A DNA stretch of 64,000 bases. Source: Alphaproteobacteria bacterium (GTDB lineage Bacteria > Pseudomonadota > Alphaproteobacteria > Rhodobacterales > Rhodobacteraceae). The translations under genes were made by a program, and so were the position numbers. Below the pieces are notes generated by a model. It saw nothing but the letters and a program-made list of their open reading frames with translations. It searched no databases and was not told where the DNA came from. The stretch lies in contig JAUHVR010000001.1 of the NCBI GenBank assembly GCA_030424865.1, positions 372,001 through 436,000 on the forward strand. The letters are read 5' to 3'. Of this stretch, positions 63,924-64,000 are shown piece by piece. Every line of letters begins with the position of its first letter. Position 1 is the first letter of the stretch.

Positions 63924-64000
63924 ATGATCCGCGCAGCGCTGATACCAGCCGTTCTGACAGGGGTCTTTTGCGCTCTGTTTGCCGGGATCATTGACCTGGT
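63924..64000 (+). CDS. Start of a membrane or exported protein in the suf operon (partial)
   Basis: An ATG at 63924 with GAGG upstream opens a hydrophobic N-terminus (IRAALIPAVLTGVFCALFAG) that runs off the window. It looks like a membrane helix or signal peptide. Between sufB and sufC, Rhodobacterales often have a small protein of unknown function, which fits. Nothing more can be said from 25 residues. Confidence 0.7.
   Translation, partial: MIRAALIPAVLTGVFCALFAGIIDL

Overview
The window is a dense, GC-rich stretch of bacterial chromosome, about 64 kb with some 65 protein genes, short intergenic gaps and many ATGA start/stop overlaps. Gene content and order point to an alphaproteobacterium of the Rhodobacterales (Roseobacter group). 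The evidence is an IscR with a single cysteine heading an iscR-cysteine desulfurase-sufB operon, a DUF4167 protein after prfA-prmC, a CimA citramalate synthase after cysS, an HNH nuclease of the kind common in roseobacters, and the short intergenic repeats typical of this group. No tRNA, rRNA, CRISPR, phage or complete IS element was seen. This is mostly core genome with a few accessory islands.

Layout. 1-11.6 kb: end of uvrA, an adhesin-like DUF2807 protein, a Fur/Mur regulator, a CPA1 antiporter, a methyltransferase, a leftward nucleoside hydrolase-GNAT-SelO group, mazG, then a rightward operon of two tandem M20 amidohydrolases and an agmatinase-family enzyme. 11.7-14.4 kb: prfA-prmC and DUF4167. 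14.4-21.8 kb: a leftward six-gene envelope operon lptF-lptG-lptD-surA-pdxA-rsmA, divergent from pepA-holC. 23.8-33.3 kb: a retropepsin-like protease, marC, two exported proteins, an ABC-F ATPase, ndk, a NUDIX hydrolase, and a leftward aminotransferase-PEP mutase-TfoX_C-NADAR operon. 33.3-35.3 kb: soxR divergent from a VOC protein with a near-consensus SoxR box between them. 35.4-39.9 kb: cysS-cimA-methyltransferase-NDUFAF6-like operon. 39.9-43.3 kb: MFS, cobK, a DNA glycosylase and a carboxylesterase.

43.2-44.85 kb is the most unusual part. A signal-peptide caspase-like protease lies between the intact carboxylesterase and a duplicated 3' fragment of the same gene. The flanks carry an 85-bp near-identical direct repeat and a second pair of promoter-like repeats.

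44.85-64 kb: HNH nuclease, a short RTX-type calcium-binding protein, bactofilin with its M23 endopeptidase, a DUF455 ferritin-like gene broken by one in-frame TGA, a peroxiredoxin, a large AsmA-like protein, queA, MFS, DUF924, a LysR regulator divergent from a DUF4242 protein across paired dyads, lpdA, a small helical protein, an alpha/beta hydrolase, and the start of the suf iron-sulfur operon. The suf operon has a perfect palindrome upstream, a second copy of the motif inside the cysteine desulfurase gene, and repeat-derived hairpins between genes.

The clearest regulatory circuits visible are SoxR/VOC, LysR/DUF4242 and the palindrome-controlled suf operon.
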